A stretch of DNA of 64,000 nucleotides from Lachnotalea glycerini (GTDB taxonomy: Bacteria > Bacillota > Clostridia > Lachnospirales > Lachnospiraceae), in contig NZ_QICS01000002.1 in NCBI RefSeq assembly GCF_003201285.1, forward strand, positions 1 to 64,000, read 5' to 3'. A model generated the notes under the pieces. That model was given only the letters and a program-made list of their open reading frames with translations, was not told the origin of the DNA and did not search any database. Made by a program: the position numbers and the translations under genes. Below, in pieces: positions 43,844-52,847 of this stretch. Each line of letters starts with the position of its first letter. The first letter of the stretch is position 1.

Positions 43844-44518
43844 TTAAACCAGCGCGCGCAGCTTTTCCTTGTCTGTAATATGGATACAGCCCCTTGACTG
43901 TTCTAAAATGCCTTGAGACTGAAATACCTTTAGCATTCGGGAAACTACTTCTCTGGCACTTCCTACGTATTTGGCAATTTGTTCTTGTGTAATATTGATA
44001 CTGGAGGAATTTGTTTTAGCCAATTCATCCAATAAAAAAATAGCCAATCGTTTATCAAAACGCATAAACAGTATTTGTTCCATCGACCACATCACATCAG
44101 AAAATCGTTCAATCGCATTCTTATAAGCAAAATTCTCTACGTAGACATTTTGATTTTTGAGCTTACTAAAAGCGCCGATATTAATTAAATAAGCATCCGT
44201 ATCCATTTCAGCATCAATTTCTACATCAAAGGTTATGCTGTTAAGAATACAGGAAGCAGACAAAACACAAGTATCTCCTGCGCTTATGCGATACAGTGTG
44301 ATATCACGGCCATCCTCTGAGAGTATATAAACGCGCAATTCACCACTACGAACAAGTAAAACGCCCAAACATTCACTCGTTGGACTGTATAGTTTGCTGC
44401 CTTTACTATAAAAGACTTTTGTTGCATTGCTTTTTATTATGTTTTTTTCATCATTATTTAATTTATCCCAAAAGCTTAAGCGGGATGTCACATATGTTAA
44501 ATCATCTTTTTCCAGCAT
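43844..44518 (-). CDS. Crp/Fnr-family transcriptional regulator
   Basis: 224 aa. An N-terminal cyclic-nucleotide-like domain (VFYSKGSKLYSPTSECLGVLLV, then RVYILSEDGRDITLYRISAGDTC) is followed by a helix-turn-helix (ITQEQIAKYVGSAREVVSRMLKVFQ). There is no N-terminal Cys cluster for an Fe-S sensor, although single Cys occur near residues 46 and 91-96. Such regulators in anaerobes often respond to oxidative or nitrosative stress. RBS AAGGAGG; no partner gene. Confidence 0.88.
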   Translation of the reverse strand: MLEKDDLTYVTSRLSFWDKLNNDEKNIIKSNATKVFYSKGSKLYSPTSECLGVLLVRSGELRVYILSEDGRDITLYRISAGDTCVLSASCILNSITFDVEIDAEMDTDAYLINIGAFSKLKNQNVYVENFAYKNAIERFSDVMWSMEQILFMRFDKRLAIFLLDELAKTNSSSINITQEQIAKYVGSAREVVSRMLKVFQSQGILEQSRGCIHITDKEKLRALV

Positions 44519-44599
44519 AAAAACCTCCTTATTTTCAATATTATACCAAATAATTATTAAAAAAGTATGAAGCCATAAAAATAAAAAAATTTCTCTGTA

Positions 44600-44659
44600 T
44601 TGACAACTGTAATCAGATTGTATATACTTACTAAAGATAATTACTATTAGTAAGTATAT
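44600..44659 (+). promoter_or_regulatory. SigmaA promoter with MarR operator
   Basis: TTGACA at 44600-44605, 17-base spacer, TATACT at 44623-44628. The -10 box is inside the left arm of a perfect 11-bp inverted repeat (ATATACTTACT at 44622-44632, AGTAAGTATAT at 44649-44659). Autorepression by the MarR protein downstream is the obvious reading. Confidence 0.75.
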
Positions 44660-44731
44660 ATGGCAAAAGAGATATATTTGTTAGAGAGATTTTAGTTTAA
44701 AAGCGAAATGAATGAGCAAAGGAGGATTACT

Positions 44732-45175
44732 ATGACCGTAGAAAGTGTAAAAGGCTTGCTGGATATGTGCTTTTTAGCTAAAAAAGTGACAGAGAGTATG
44801 CCAAAGCTTCCGTCCGGGTTAAAGCCCAGACATATGCATGTTATGGAAGCAATTTCAAAGTTAAATAGTGGCCAAAATGAGGTATGTGTCAGCGATGTCA
44901 GTGAATATCTAAATATTACAACCCCTAGTGTTACAAAATTAATCAATGATTTGACCGATTATGACATTGTGTATAAATACAGTCAGCAGGTGGATAAAAG
45001 AGTGACATTAGTGAAGTTGACACAATTGGGCAAAGAATATGAAGAACAATATATAGAAACATATCATCAATATCTTGCACAGCAGCTTTCTAAAATAGAG
45101 GAAGAAGAAGTTGAGACAGCAATACGAGTAATTGATAAACTTTATCAAGTAATAAAGGGGAGACAGAATGAGTAA
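44732..45175 (+). CDS. MarR-family transcriptional regulator
   Basis: 147 aa. Winged helix centred on VSDVSEYLNITTPSVTKLINDLTDYDIVYK, wing with DKRVTLVKLTQLG. AAAGGAGG selects the ATG at 44732 over 44708. Its last eight bases overlap the start of the MATE transporter gene, the standard regulator-pump arrangement. Probably senses a drug or phenolic compound that relieves repression at the palindrome upstream. Confidence 0.9.
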   Translation: MTVESVKGLLDMCFLAKKVTESMPKLPSGLKPRHMHVMEAISKLNSGQNEVCVSDVSEYLNITTPSVTKLINDLTDYDIVYKYSQQVDKRVTLVKLTQLGKEYEEQYIETYHQYLAQQLSKIEEEEVETAIRVIDKLYQVIKGRQNE

Positions 45176-46610
45176 TAATTCAGATTTTTCACAGGGGAAT
45201 ATATTTTCATTAATATTAAAATTTTCAATACCAGCAGCAGCTTCGTTATTAATAGCAGCTCTTTATAATATTGTAGATCGCATTTTTGTTGGGAACTTTT
45301 CAGGGAATACAGCGTTAGCCGCGTTATCGATATGTTTTCCCCTATCATTTCTAATGATTGCGTTTGGTTTAATGTGCAGTGCCGGAGGATCAACACTTTT
45401 TACCTTGTTTCGAGGAAAACAAGAAGAAAAAAAAGCTAACTCAGCTTTTTCCTCAGCGTTTATTTTGATTCTTATTTTTGAATTATTTTTAACGATAATA
45501 TTACTGTTGTTTAGTGATACGTTTTTAACTATTTTTGGTGTCACAGAAACTACATATGATTTGGCAATGCAATATTACAAAATTGTATCGTTTGGCTGTG
45601 TATTTCAGGGGTTGACTTTGGTATATTGCGATTTTGTCAGGGTTTGTGGCAAGCCAATTACCGGTATGATGGTAACAGGTATTGGTGCGATAACGAATAT
45701 TATATTAGACGCTTTGTTTGTTGCCGGTTTTAACTGGGGGGTAAAGGGAGCGGCGCTTGCAACGGTGATAGGGCAAATTATATCTGCATTATATGGAACC
45801 TATTTGCTATTCGGTAATAAAACGCTGGTAAAAATCAGCCGGGCGATAATTAAATTGGATAAAAATATTTCCATTAAAATTATAAAATGTGGTTTTGCAT
45901 TTTGGATTGCACAAATTGCTATGGGGTTTATATCATTGGTATATAACAGCCAGCTTGGAAAATATGGAGGTGATATCGCTATTAGTGTTTATGCAGTAAT
46001 TGCAAGTATTATGACCTTTGTAATTATGCCGGCAAGTGGTATCAGTCAGGGAATACAGCCTTTGATTGGTTATAATTATAGCGCAGGAAATGGGAATCGT
46101 GTAAAAAGAATTTTTTGGCTGGGGACAGTGCTATCAGTTGCAATAACAACTTTGATCTGGGGGATTACCGAGTTATGGCCAGACATGATAATTCGAATGT
46201 TTGGTGGAGAACCAAAGCTATTACAGATTGGAGTTAGTGCGCTGAGAATGAATTTTATGATTGCGCCGGTATTAGGCTTTGTAATGCTTGCAACCACTTT
46301 TTTTCAGTCAATTGGAAAGCCTGCTCAATCAAGTATTATTACCCTAGTCAGACAAGTGGCTGCGCTCATACCACTTATTTATATTTTGCCATATTATTTT
46401 CAAATGCAAGGGATCTTTTTAGCACAGCCGGTGAGTGATTTCATTGCAACTGTCTTGTCGATTATCTTTATAATTAAAGAATTTAAAGAGATAAAAGAAA
46501 TAGAAGAGATAAAGGAAATAGAAGAGATAAAGGAAATAGAAGAGATAAAGGAAATAGAAGAGATAAAAGAATTAGAAGAGAGAAAAGAATTAGAAGAAAT
46601 AAAAGAATAA
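45168..46610 (+). CDS. MATE-family efflux transporter with repetitive C-terminal tail
   Basis: 480 aa. Residues 1-440 have twelve membrane segments with FSIPAAASLLIAALYNIVDRIFVG at the start and MPASGISQGIQPLIGYNYSAGN mid-way, typical of the MATE (MepA-like) group. After the last segment there is a highly charged tail of about 40 residues made of EIEEIK-type hexapeptides. The tail is not part of the family and arises from an 18-base tandem repeat. Exports drugs or metabolites using an ion gradient. Coupled to the MarR gene. Confidence 0.9.
   Translation: MSNNSDFSQGNIFSLILKFSIPAAASLLIAALYNIVDRIFVGNFSGNTALAALSICFPLSFLMIAFGLMCSAGGSTLFTLFRGKQEEKKANSAFSSAFILILIFELFLTIILLLFSDTFLTIFGVTETTYDLAMQYYKIVSFGCVFQGLTLVYCDFVRVCGKPITGMMVTGIGAITNIILDALFVAGFNWGVKGAALATVIGQIISALYGTYLLFGNKTLVKISRAIIKLDKNISIKIIKCGFAFWIAQIAMGFISLVYNSQLGKYGGDIAISVYAVIASIMTFVIMPASGISQGIQPLIGYNYSAGNGNRVKRIFWLGTVLSVAITTLIWGITELWPDMIIRMFGGEPKLLQIGVSALRMNFMIAPVLGFVMLATTFFQSIGKPAQSSIITLVRQVAALIPLIYILPYYFQMQGIFLAQPVSDFIATVLSIIFIIKEFKEIKEIEEIKEIEEIKEIEEIKEIEEIKELEERKELEEIKE
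46491..46607 (+). repeat. 18-base tandem repeat inside MATE gene
   Basis: The unit GAAATAGAAGAGATAAAG repeats about four times almost perfectly, then continues as diverged units (GAATTAGAAGAGAGAAAA). Each unit encodes EIEEIK or ELEE(R/I)K. Length would change in multiples of six residues without a frameshift. Confidence 0.9.
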
Positions 46611-46623
46611 TAGATTGCAATTC

Positions 46624-46657
46624 AAAAGAATGTACAAAAGGTGCATTCTTTTTTTGC
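46624..46657 (+). terminator. Terminator after MATE gene
   Basis: AAAAGAATGTAC and GTGCATTCTTTT pair with one G-U, followed by more T. Confidence 0.8.
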
Positions 46658-46786
46658 ATAATTAGATAAAAACATTCTTTTAGGGTAATAATATGAATAA
46701 TTATTTCGTGCCAGAAGAATGAAAGAAATAATTAAATAGCTGGCAAAATAGTAATATGATTTAAGTTTAAGAAGGATAGGGATAAA

Positions 46787-48466
46787 ATGAAAGAAGCAAA
46801 GGAACTAAATGAAAAGAAGATTAAAATAATACCATTAGGTGGACTTGGTAAAATTGGAATGAATATTACTGCATTTGAATACGAGGAGCAAATTATTGTA
46901 GTTGATTGTGGAATTTCTTTTCCAGAGGAAGGAATGCTTGGAATTGATCTGGTCATTCCGGATGTTTCTTATTTAATTGAGAATAGGGAGAAGGTGAAAG
47001 CCTTTTTTATTACACATGGACATGAGGATCATATTGGTGCATTACCCTATGTTCTTAAGGAGATTAATGTTCCAATTTATGCAACGAAGCTGACACAAGG
47101 TTTGATAGAACTTAAGCTAAAAGAGCATAATCTAATTACAAAAGTAAAAAGAAAGGTGGTCAGGCATGGACAAACGATAAACCTTGGCTCTTTTCGGGTA
47201 GAATATATTAAGACAAATCATAGCATCGCTGATTCTTCTGCACTTGCGATTTCGTCACCGGCTGGAATCATTGTGCATACGGGTGATTTTAAAATTGACT
47301 ATACACCTTTGTTTGGAGAAACCATTAATTTGCAAAGATTTGCTGAGCTAGGTAAAAAAGGTGTTCTAGCTTTAATGTGTGACAGTACGAATGCGCAAAG
47401 AGCAGGATTTACCGTATCCGAAAAAATCGTGGCAAATACGTTTAAAAGCATTTTTTCTGAAAATAAGAAGAATCGAATTATTGTTGCTACTTTTGCATCC
47501 AATGTTGACAGGGTTCAGCAGATCATTAATACAGCCTTTGATTTTGGAAGAAAAGTAGTAATTCAGGGAAGAAGTATGATCAATGTGATTCAGGTAGCCG
47601 TTGAACTTGAGTATATGATAATACCAGAGAATATCATTATTGATGTGGAGCAAATGAAGAATTACCCCGACAATCAACTGGTAATTATAACGACCGGAAG
47701 TCAGGGAGAGGCTATGGCAGGGCTTTCACGTATGGCAGATTCAACGCATAGAACCATCTCAATTAGACCCGGGGATCAGATTATTTTTAGCTCAACACCC
47801 ATACCAGGAAATGAAAAAGCAGTATCAAAGGTGGTTAATGAGCTTGCCATGAAAGGAGCCGAAGTAATCTATCAGGATACTCATGTTTCAGGTCATGCAT
47901 GTCAGGAGGAGTTAAAACTCATCTACTCTTTAGTGCATCCGAAATATGCAATTCCAGTGCATGGAGAATATAAGCATTTGCAGGCACAGCAAAAAATAGC
48001 AAAAATGATGAGGATTGAAGATAAAAATATTTTTGTCTTACAATCGGGAAATGTGTTAGAGTTGTCTGAAAAGGAAGGAAAGATTGCCGGACAGGTAAGA
48101 GCAAGAGAAATCTATGTGGATGGCTTGGGAATTGGCGATGTAGGTAACATTGTGATTAGGGATAGACAGATGCTGGCGGAAAATGGCTTGATTATAATTA
48201 TAATAGGGCTGGAAAAATTCAGCAATCATGTGGTATCAGGACCCGATATTATTTCCAGAGGCTTTGTCTATGTAAGAGAAGCAGATGAATTAATGGCAAA
48301 AATCAAGCATAATGTCCAGCAAAGTTTAGAATGCTGTATGAAAAAAAATAAGATGGACTGGGGTAAAATCAAGGCGACAATTAAGGAGGATTTAAGCGAT
48401 TATCTATGGAAAGAAATGAAGAGAAATCCATTTATACTTCCAATTATCATTGAGATGGACAGATAA
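46787..48466 (+). CDS. rnj: Ribonuclease J
   Basis: 559 aa. Metallo-beta-lactamase domain with THGHEDHIGALPY zinc motif, VHTGDFKID, the beta-CASP domain (DSTNAQRAG, FASNVDRVQQI), and the later THVSGHACQEELK motif, then the C-terminal domain. RNase J is the main 5'-to-3' exonuclease and endonuclease for mRNA decay and rRNA processing in Firmicutes. Monocistronic. Confidence 0.94.
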   Translation: MKEAKELNEKKIKIIPLGGLGKIGMNITAFEYEEQIIVVDCGISFPEEGMLGIDLVIPDVSYLIENREKVKAFFITHGHEDHIGALPYVLKEINVPIYATKLTQGLIELKLKEHNLITKVKRKVVRHGQTINLGSFRVEYIKTNHSIADSSALAISSPAGIIVHTGDFKIDYTPLFGETINLQRFAELGKKGVLALMCDSTNAQRAGFTVSEKIVANTFKSIFSENKKNRIIVATFASNVDRVQQIINTAFDFGRKVVIQGRSMINVIQVAVELEYMIIPENIIIDVEQMKNYPDNQLVIITTGSQGEAMAGLSRMADSTHRTISIRPGDQIIFSSTPIPGNEKAVSKVVNELAMKGAEVIYQDTHVSGHACQEELKLIYSLVHPKYAIPVHGEYKHLQAQQKIAKMMRIEDKNIFVLQSGNVLELSEKEGKIAGQVRAREIYVDGLGIGDVGNIVIRDRQMLAENGLIIIIIGLEKFSNHVVSGPDIISRGFVYVREADELMAKIKHNVQQSLECCMKKNKMDWGKIKATIKEDLSDYLWKEMKRNPFILPIIIEMDR

Positions 48467-48533
48467 ATAGTCGAATTTGCTGTTATATAAGAGTCATTTT
48501 GTTCAAAGGGATAGGGAAATAAAGTTGCAAAAC

Positions 48534-48562
48534 TTGACAACCTGTCCTCTAAGCTTTATGAT
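48534..48562 (+). promoter_or_regulatory. SigmaA promoter for glycosylation locus
   Basis: TTGACA at 48534-48539, 17-base spacer, TATGAT at 48557-48562. Transcription would start near 48570, leaving a 135-base leader. A long-range hairpin in the leader pairs TATTGACTA (48616-48624) with TAGTCAATA (48662-48670). Confidence 0.7.
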
Positions 48563-48703
48563 AATAATAGGAATAAGATAATTTAAACAAATAATAATGG
48601 ATAATAAGCAATATTTATTGACTATTTTATGAGGGAAAATATTTCACTCTATCAGATACCGTAGTCAATAGATATTTTTTATTATCGTAATAGGAGGAAT
48701 TGA

Positions 48704-49963
48704 ATGGATGATAACATGATAAGATTAGGTATTGGGTTTGCAACCGGAAGAAAAAATTTTAGGAAAGTTATGAATTCTTATATTTATGGGTGGGTGGAAT
48801 CTGGAATTGTAAATAAATTGCAAGAAAAAGTAAGTCTTAATTTATTTGTAGCATATGATGTAGATTATTCTCATACGCAATCCACTGATTATACTAATTT
48901 GAGGCAGGAAATTGTAGATGCCTTTGACGAAATTGTTTTTATTGGCTCCAAACATATTCGCAACAGAGAATTTGAAAATATTGAGGAAGATTTGGAACTA
49001 AAAAAAGATGTAAAACTGGTATTTGGAAATGGATATGCAGGAAAACGTAATGTAATCTTATATGAGGCCTTGAAACACAAAATGGACTATCTTTTATTTC
49101 TAGACGATGATGAATACCCTGTGGCAGTTACAAAAAATAATGAAAATTGTTTATGGAGCGGGCAATATGTGTTGCCTATTCATTTAGAACATATCGTTCA
49201 TTCGGACATTACAAATGGATATCACTGCGGTTATATTTCCCCAATTCCAGATATTCAATTTAATGAAACACTGACAGAAGAAGATTTTGGACTTTTTATT
49301 AATACAATCAGTAATGATATTCTTAACTGGGAATCAATTAAGAAAATTATGAAAAATGGTGGAGTGACTTATGCGGATACGCAGGTTTTAATAAAAAAAG
49401 AAGCAACTGAAGTAAAAGAGACAAATCATTGTAAATTTATATCCGGTGCTAATTTATGTATTAATCTTACGAAACCGGATAGAACATTTGCCTTTTACAA
49501 TCCTCCGGGGGCAAGGGGAGAGGATACCTTTTTAAGTACATTATTATCGGACAGGGTAGTAACCAGGATTCCTTGTTACACCTTTCATGATGGATTTTCA
49601 GCCTATCAGCATTTATTGGATGGGACACTTCCAATCAAATTAAATTCAATTACTGCTAATTCAGATCAGATTATCTCAAGATTCTATCATGCATGTATCG
49701 GATGGATACGATATAAGCCTTTGCTTCTCTATATAACCAATCCTTCCGATTATGAATCAATTATTGAAGATATGAGGAAGAAGCTGCTTTACATACTTCC
49801 AAAGTTATCAAACTATTTTAAAAAGCAAGAATTCATGAAAATATTAGAAGAACTTAATAAGGCAGATAAACAGGTCAAGAAAAATTATCAGCAATACTTA
49901 GACACGCAGAAAGCATGGAAGAATTTGACAGATAAATATCATAAAGATAAGATAAATAACTGA
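48704..49963 (+). CDS. Glycosyltransferase-like protein (GT-A type, by motif)
   Basis: 419 aa, no membrane segment. The N-terminal half has a GT-A look: IGFATGRKNF start, then GYAGKRNVILYEAL and the metal-binding-type LLFLDDDEYP near residues 125-137. Later it has CKFISGANLCINL and PPGARGEDTFLST, similar to acceptor and catalytic regions of family 2-like transferases. The C-terminal 60 residues are helical and basic. Sugar and acceptor are unknown. It starts the surface locus after a clear promoter; RBS AGGAGGAA. Confidence 0.6.
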   Translation: MDDNMIRLGIGFATGRKNFRKVMNSYIYGWVESGIVNKLQEKVSLNLFVAYDVDYSHTQSTDYTNLRQEIVDAFDEIVFIGSKHIRNREFENIEEDLELKKDVKLVFGNGYAGKRNVILYEALKHKMDYLLFLDDDEYPVAVTKNNENCLWSGQYVLPIHLEHIVHSDITNGYHCGYISPIPDIQFNETLTEEDFGLFINTISNDILNWESIKKIMKNGGVTYADTQVLIKKEATEVKETNHCKFISGANLCINLTKPDRTFAFYNPPGARGEDTFLSTLLSDRVVTRIPCYTFHDGFSAYQHLLDGTLPIKLNSITANSDQIISRFYHACIGWIRYKPLLLYITNPSDYESIIEDMRKKLLYILPKLSNYFKKQEFMKILEELNKADKQVKKNYQQYLDTQKAWKNLTDKYHKDKINN

Positions 49964-49987
49964 TAAAATGCAAGGAGGTATAATGCT

Positions 49988-51016
49988 ATGGAGTTGCGGA
50001 TAGGAGTAATCGGGACGGGAGCCATAGGAGAAGATCACATTCGAAGAATCACCAATGTGGTTGCGGGTGCAAAGGTGGTTGCAGTATCGGATATTAATGT
50101 GGAAAATGCAAAAAGAATTGCAGAGGAATATAACTCAGTTTTTTATGAAACTGGTGAGCAAGTAATTCATTCAAAGGAGGTTGATGCAGTTGTTATCGCA
50201 TCATGGGATCCTACGCATGCACATTTTGTATTGGAATGTATTAAGGCGAGTAAATATGTATTATGCGAAAAACCGCTGGCTACGTCGGCAGAAGATTGTA
50301 AAAAAATAACAGAGGCTGAAATCGCATGTGGCAAGCACCTAATTCAAGTTGGCTTTATGAGGCGGTTTGACAAAGGCTACAAGCAAATAAAGTCGGTAAT
50401 AGAAAGTGGAAAAATTGGAGAACCCTTGATGCTTCATTGCATTCATAGAAACCGTATTCCAGGTCCGAAGCATACAACTGTAATGAGCATTAAGAATTCA
50501 GTTATACATGAGATTGATGTAATCCGCTGGCTGTTGGGGGAGGATTATAAATCTGCACAGGTTATTATACCAAAGAGCACTCGTTTGGCAGAGGAGGGAT
50601 TAAAAGATCCACAAATTATATTATTAGAGACGCAAAGCGGAGTTCGCATTGATGTGGAATCTTTTGTAAATTGTCAGTATGGATATGATGTACAATGTGA
50701 GGTTGTGGGTGAAAAGGGAACGGTTCGTCTTCCAGACCCTGCCAATGTCAGAATGCGTTTGAAAGGAGTAAATTCCTATGAGATATATCCGGATTGGTCC
50801 GACCGATTTATAGAGGCGTATGATATTGAGTTTATGCAGTGGGTAAACTCAGTAAAACAGGAGACTTTATTCGGTCCTAGTGCATGGGATGGGTATGTTG
50901 CCTGTGTGACTGCGGATGCTTGTACCAGAGCCAGAGAAGAAGGAAGTATTGTTCCGATTATGATGCCCAAACGGCCTGCATTTTATGATAATGAGGAAAG
51001 GGGGAAGCGTTTATGA
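49988..51016 (+). CDS. Gfo/Idh/MocA-family oxidoreductase (inositol/sugar dehydrogenase-like)
   Basis: 342 aa. N-terminal Rossmann fold GVIGTGAIGEDHIRR, the catalytic-lysine motif CEKPLATS, and VGFMRRFDKGY followed by HEIDVIRWLLGED are typical of inositol 2-dehydrogenase and related sugar dehydrogenases. It oxidises or reduces a sugar or cyclitol with NAD. Its stop overlaps the isomerase start by four bases (ATGA), so the two act together. Confidence 0.88.
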   Translation: MELRIGVIGTGAIGEDHIRRITNVVAGAKVVAVSDINVENAKRIAEEYNSVFYETGEQVIHSKEVDAVVIASWDPTHAHFVLECIKASKYVLCEKPLATSAEDCKKITEAEIACGKHLIQVGFMRRFDKGYKQIKSVIESGKIGEPLMLHCIHRNRIPGPKHTTVMSIKNSVIHEIDVIRWLLGEDYKSAQVIIPKSTRLAEEGLKDPQIILLETQSGVRIDVESFVNCQYGYDVQCEVVGEKGTVRLPDPANVRMRLKGVNSYEIYPDWSDRFIEAYDIEFMQWVNSVKQETLFGPSAWDGYVACVTADACTRAREEGSIVPIMMPKRPAFYDNEERGKRL

Positions 51017-51936
51017 AATTGTCTTATATACCAGATTCCCTAGGCTATATGCCTTTTGAAACAATGCTTGATACCGTAAAAGAGCTTGGAATTCATGCAT
51101 TGGAAATACAGACGGGCAATTGGTCTAAGGCTCCTCATCTTAATCTTGACGAGCTTGTGTCAAGTAATATAGCAAGAGATAAGTACATGGAAGCGTTAAA
51201 AAAGCGTGATATCGAGCTGATTGCTTTGAACTGTTCGGGTAATCCTCTGGCCTATCAAAAAGACATGGAGGTTACTCGTAAAACATTTCAATTGGCAAAC
51301 CTTCTGGGAATTAAGAAAATTGTTATGATGAGCGGTCTTCCGGCAGGGTGTAAGGGAGACAAAACACCGGTTTGGGTGACAACGAGCTGGCCACCTGAAA
51401 CACAAGAGGTGCTTAGATATCAGTGGGAAGAGGTAGCAATTCCTGTATGGCATCAGCTTGTAAAAGAGGCTAAGAACTGCGGTATTGAGAAAATTGCATT
51501 GGAAAATCACGGCTATCAATTGGTATATAATCCGGAAACCCTTTTCCAACTTCGAAAAGAAGTAGGTAATATGATCGGAATGAATATGGATCCCGGACAT
51601 TTGTTTTGGATGGGAGGAGATCCGATTGAAGCGGTACGTGAGTTAGGAGATGCACTATATCATATTCATGGTAAGGATTCCAGACTGGAACGTAGACGAA
51701 TCGGATCAAACGGTGTACTGGATACGAAAACAATTGATCTGTATCGATTGCGTTCGTGGAATTATGTAGCAGTAGGCTGCGGACATGATTTACAGTGGTG
51801 GAAGGAATTTTTCTCAGTTTGCAGAATGGAAGGGTACAATGATTATGTATCACTTGAAATGGAGGATATGACCATGGATCCCTTAGAGGGTGTTAAAGTA
51901 TCAGTAGAGGCATTAAAGCAGTCGATCAGTAAATAA
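51013..51936 (+). CDS. Sugar phosphate isomerase/epimerase (TIM barrel)
   Basis: 307 aa AP-endonuclease-2-like barrel. Metal ligands are suggested by ALENHGYQLVY, NMDPGHLFWMGGDP, HIHGKDSR and SLEMEDMTMDP. Enzymes of this family (IolE, IolI, xylose-isomerase-like) rearrange keto sugars or inososes, fitting the preceding dehydrogenase. They may make or break an unusual sugar; a link to legionaminic acid downstream is not shown. Followed by a strong terminator. Confidence 0.85.
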   Translation: MKLSYIPDSLGYMPFETMLDTVKELGIHALEIQTGNWSKAPHLNLDELVSSNIARDKYMEALKKRDIELIALNCSGNPLAYQKDMEVTRKTFQLANLLGIKKIVMMSGLPAGCKGDKTPVWVTTSWPPETQEVLRYQWEEVAIPVWHQLVKEAKNCGIEKIALENHGYQLVYNPETLFQLRKEVGNMIGMNMDPGHLFWMGGDPIEAVRELGDALYHIHGKDSRLERRRIGSNGVLDTKTIDLYRLRSWNYVAVGCGHDLQWWKEFFSVCRMEGYNDYVSLEMEDMTMDPLEGVKVSVEALKQSISK

Positions 51937-51968
51937 AAATATGCGTTGGCAATACGAGGCATAAAGAA

Positions 51969-52008
51969 AAAGAGTGAGTTGAATTCTATAGAATTTGGCT
52001 CACTCTTT
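51969..52008 (+). terminator. Terminator after isomerase gene
   Basis: AAAGAGTGAGTTGAATTC pairs with GAATTTGGCTCACTCTTT (two G-U) around TATA. It shows that the upstream in-frame extension of the next small gene is not coding. Confidence 0.85.
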
Positions 52009-52104
52009 GCAATGTTACTAAAGTATGACACAATCTATGTCAAAATTTCATATTATAAAAGTGGAAATATGTATATCTTTGGTTTTAAAATGGGAGGCAT
52101 TATT

Positions 52105-52392
52105 ATGGCTAATTATAGACCTAAAGTAGCACTTATTTCTACCGTATCAGCAGTTAACGGCGGAACAGTGTTAAAAAATCTTTCAACAAGTACTTGGGGA
52201 CTTGTGCTGGTACAAGGTACTGCGCTCTTTTCTCAATCAATATTAGCAAGCGGTGCAGTTGATGTATGGGAAAATACGAATACTGTAACAACAAAATCAG
52301 CAGACCGACACACATTTACAAATGCAGCGGGACAATATGGTATTACTTGTAAATCAGGTGTAAGAATACTGCTTAAATTCTACGACAACTAA
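52105..52392 (+). CDS. Small hypothetical protein (95 aa), possibly surface-associated
   Basis: GGGAGG precedes the ATG at 52105. The product is rich in Ser, Thr, Ala, Val and Gly, with alternating hydrophobic residues (STSTWGLVLVQGTALFSQS) suggesting a beta fold, no signal peptide and only one Cys. I do not recognise a family. It sits between two terminators, so it is transcribed alone, next to the beta-sandwich protein genes and the Maf-like glycosyltransferase. It could be a small glycosylated structural protein, but that is a guess. Confidence 0.55.
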   Translation: MANYRPKVALISTVSAVNGGTVLKNLSTSTWGLVLVQGTALFSQSILASGAVDVWENTNTVTTKSADRHTFTNAAGQYGITCKSGVRILLKFYDN

Positions 52393-52435
52393 ATGAAACA
52401 TTACTCTTTATGTAAGATGCGTTGCTTCATAAGAT

Positions 52436-52463
52436 GAATGAAAGCCAGCAATGGCTTTTATTC
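52436..52463 (+). terminator. Terminator after 95-aa gene
   Basis: GAATGAAAGCCA pairs with TGGCTTTTATTC (11 of 12) around GCAA. Confidence 0.65.
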
Positions 52464-52502
52464 ATTTTACAAAACAAGTTGTCCGGGTTCTTGGGAGGTG
52501 AA

Positions 52503-52793
52503 GTGTTATTGCAGCAAATTATTCTAACGGGTGGTCAAATTATTTGTTCCAAAATTGTAACTGTAGATATTATGTTACCGGCAGAGGAGTTCTTTTTTTT
52601 AAAGGGTATTGTGTATAGTCCGACAGGAGAACCATTGCCAAATGCCGCAGTTGAGGTAAAGTTGGTCGATCATGTAGATTCTGTTGCTGAAAAAAGCTTG
52701 GGGGTAACCTTTACAGAAAATGACGGTTCATACGGAATATCATTGGCAAAAATCAACGGTAAGCAATATAAGCTAATTGCCTATTCACAATAA
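52503..52793 (+). CDS. Small carboxypeptidase-regulatory-like beta-sandwich protein (about 96 aa)
   Basis: The frame is open to 52422, but that part overlaps a terminator. GGGAGGTG points to the GTG at 52503 (TTG 52509 possible). LKGIVYSPTGEPLPNAAVEVKL followed by TFTENDGSYGISLAK is the typical seven-stranded CarboxypepD_reg/CnaB-like repeat pattern (GxVxxxxGxPxxxAxVxV...GxYxxxL). No export signal. Related small proteins lie at 54814, 55133 and 55447. RBS and spacing indicate it begins a new transcript unit leading to the Maf-like gene. Confidence 0.6.
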   Translation: MLLQQIILTGGQIICSKIVTVDIMLPAEEFFFLKGIVYSPTGEPLPNAAVEVKLVDHVDSVAEKSLGVTFTENDGSYGISLAKINGKQYKLIAYSQ

Positions 52794-52847
52794 TAAGCGA
52801 ACGTAAAGGAAGTTCTATCAATCTTATCCTATCGTACGGAGGTTATC

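Noticed and set aside
46491-46607. CRISPR-like repeats
   Set aside because: Units are contiguous 18-mers without spacers and lie in frame within the MATE gene.
51946-52104. Longer N-terminus for the 95-residue protein
   Set aside because: The extension runs through a strong terminator hairpin at 51969-52008.
52422-52502. Longer N-terminus for the beta-sandwich protein at 52503
   Set aside because: It overlaps the terminator hairpin at 52436-52463, and a GGGAGGTG site lies just before 52503.
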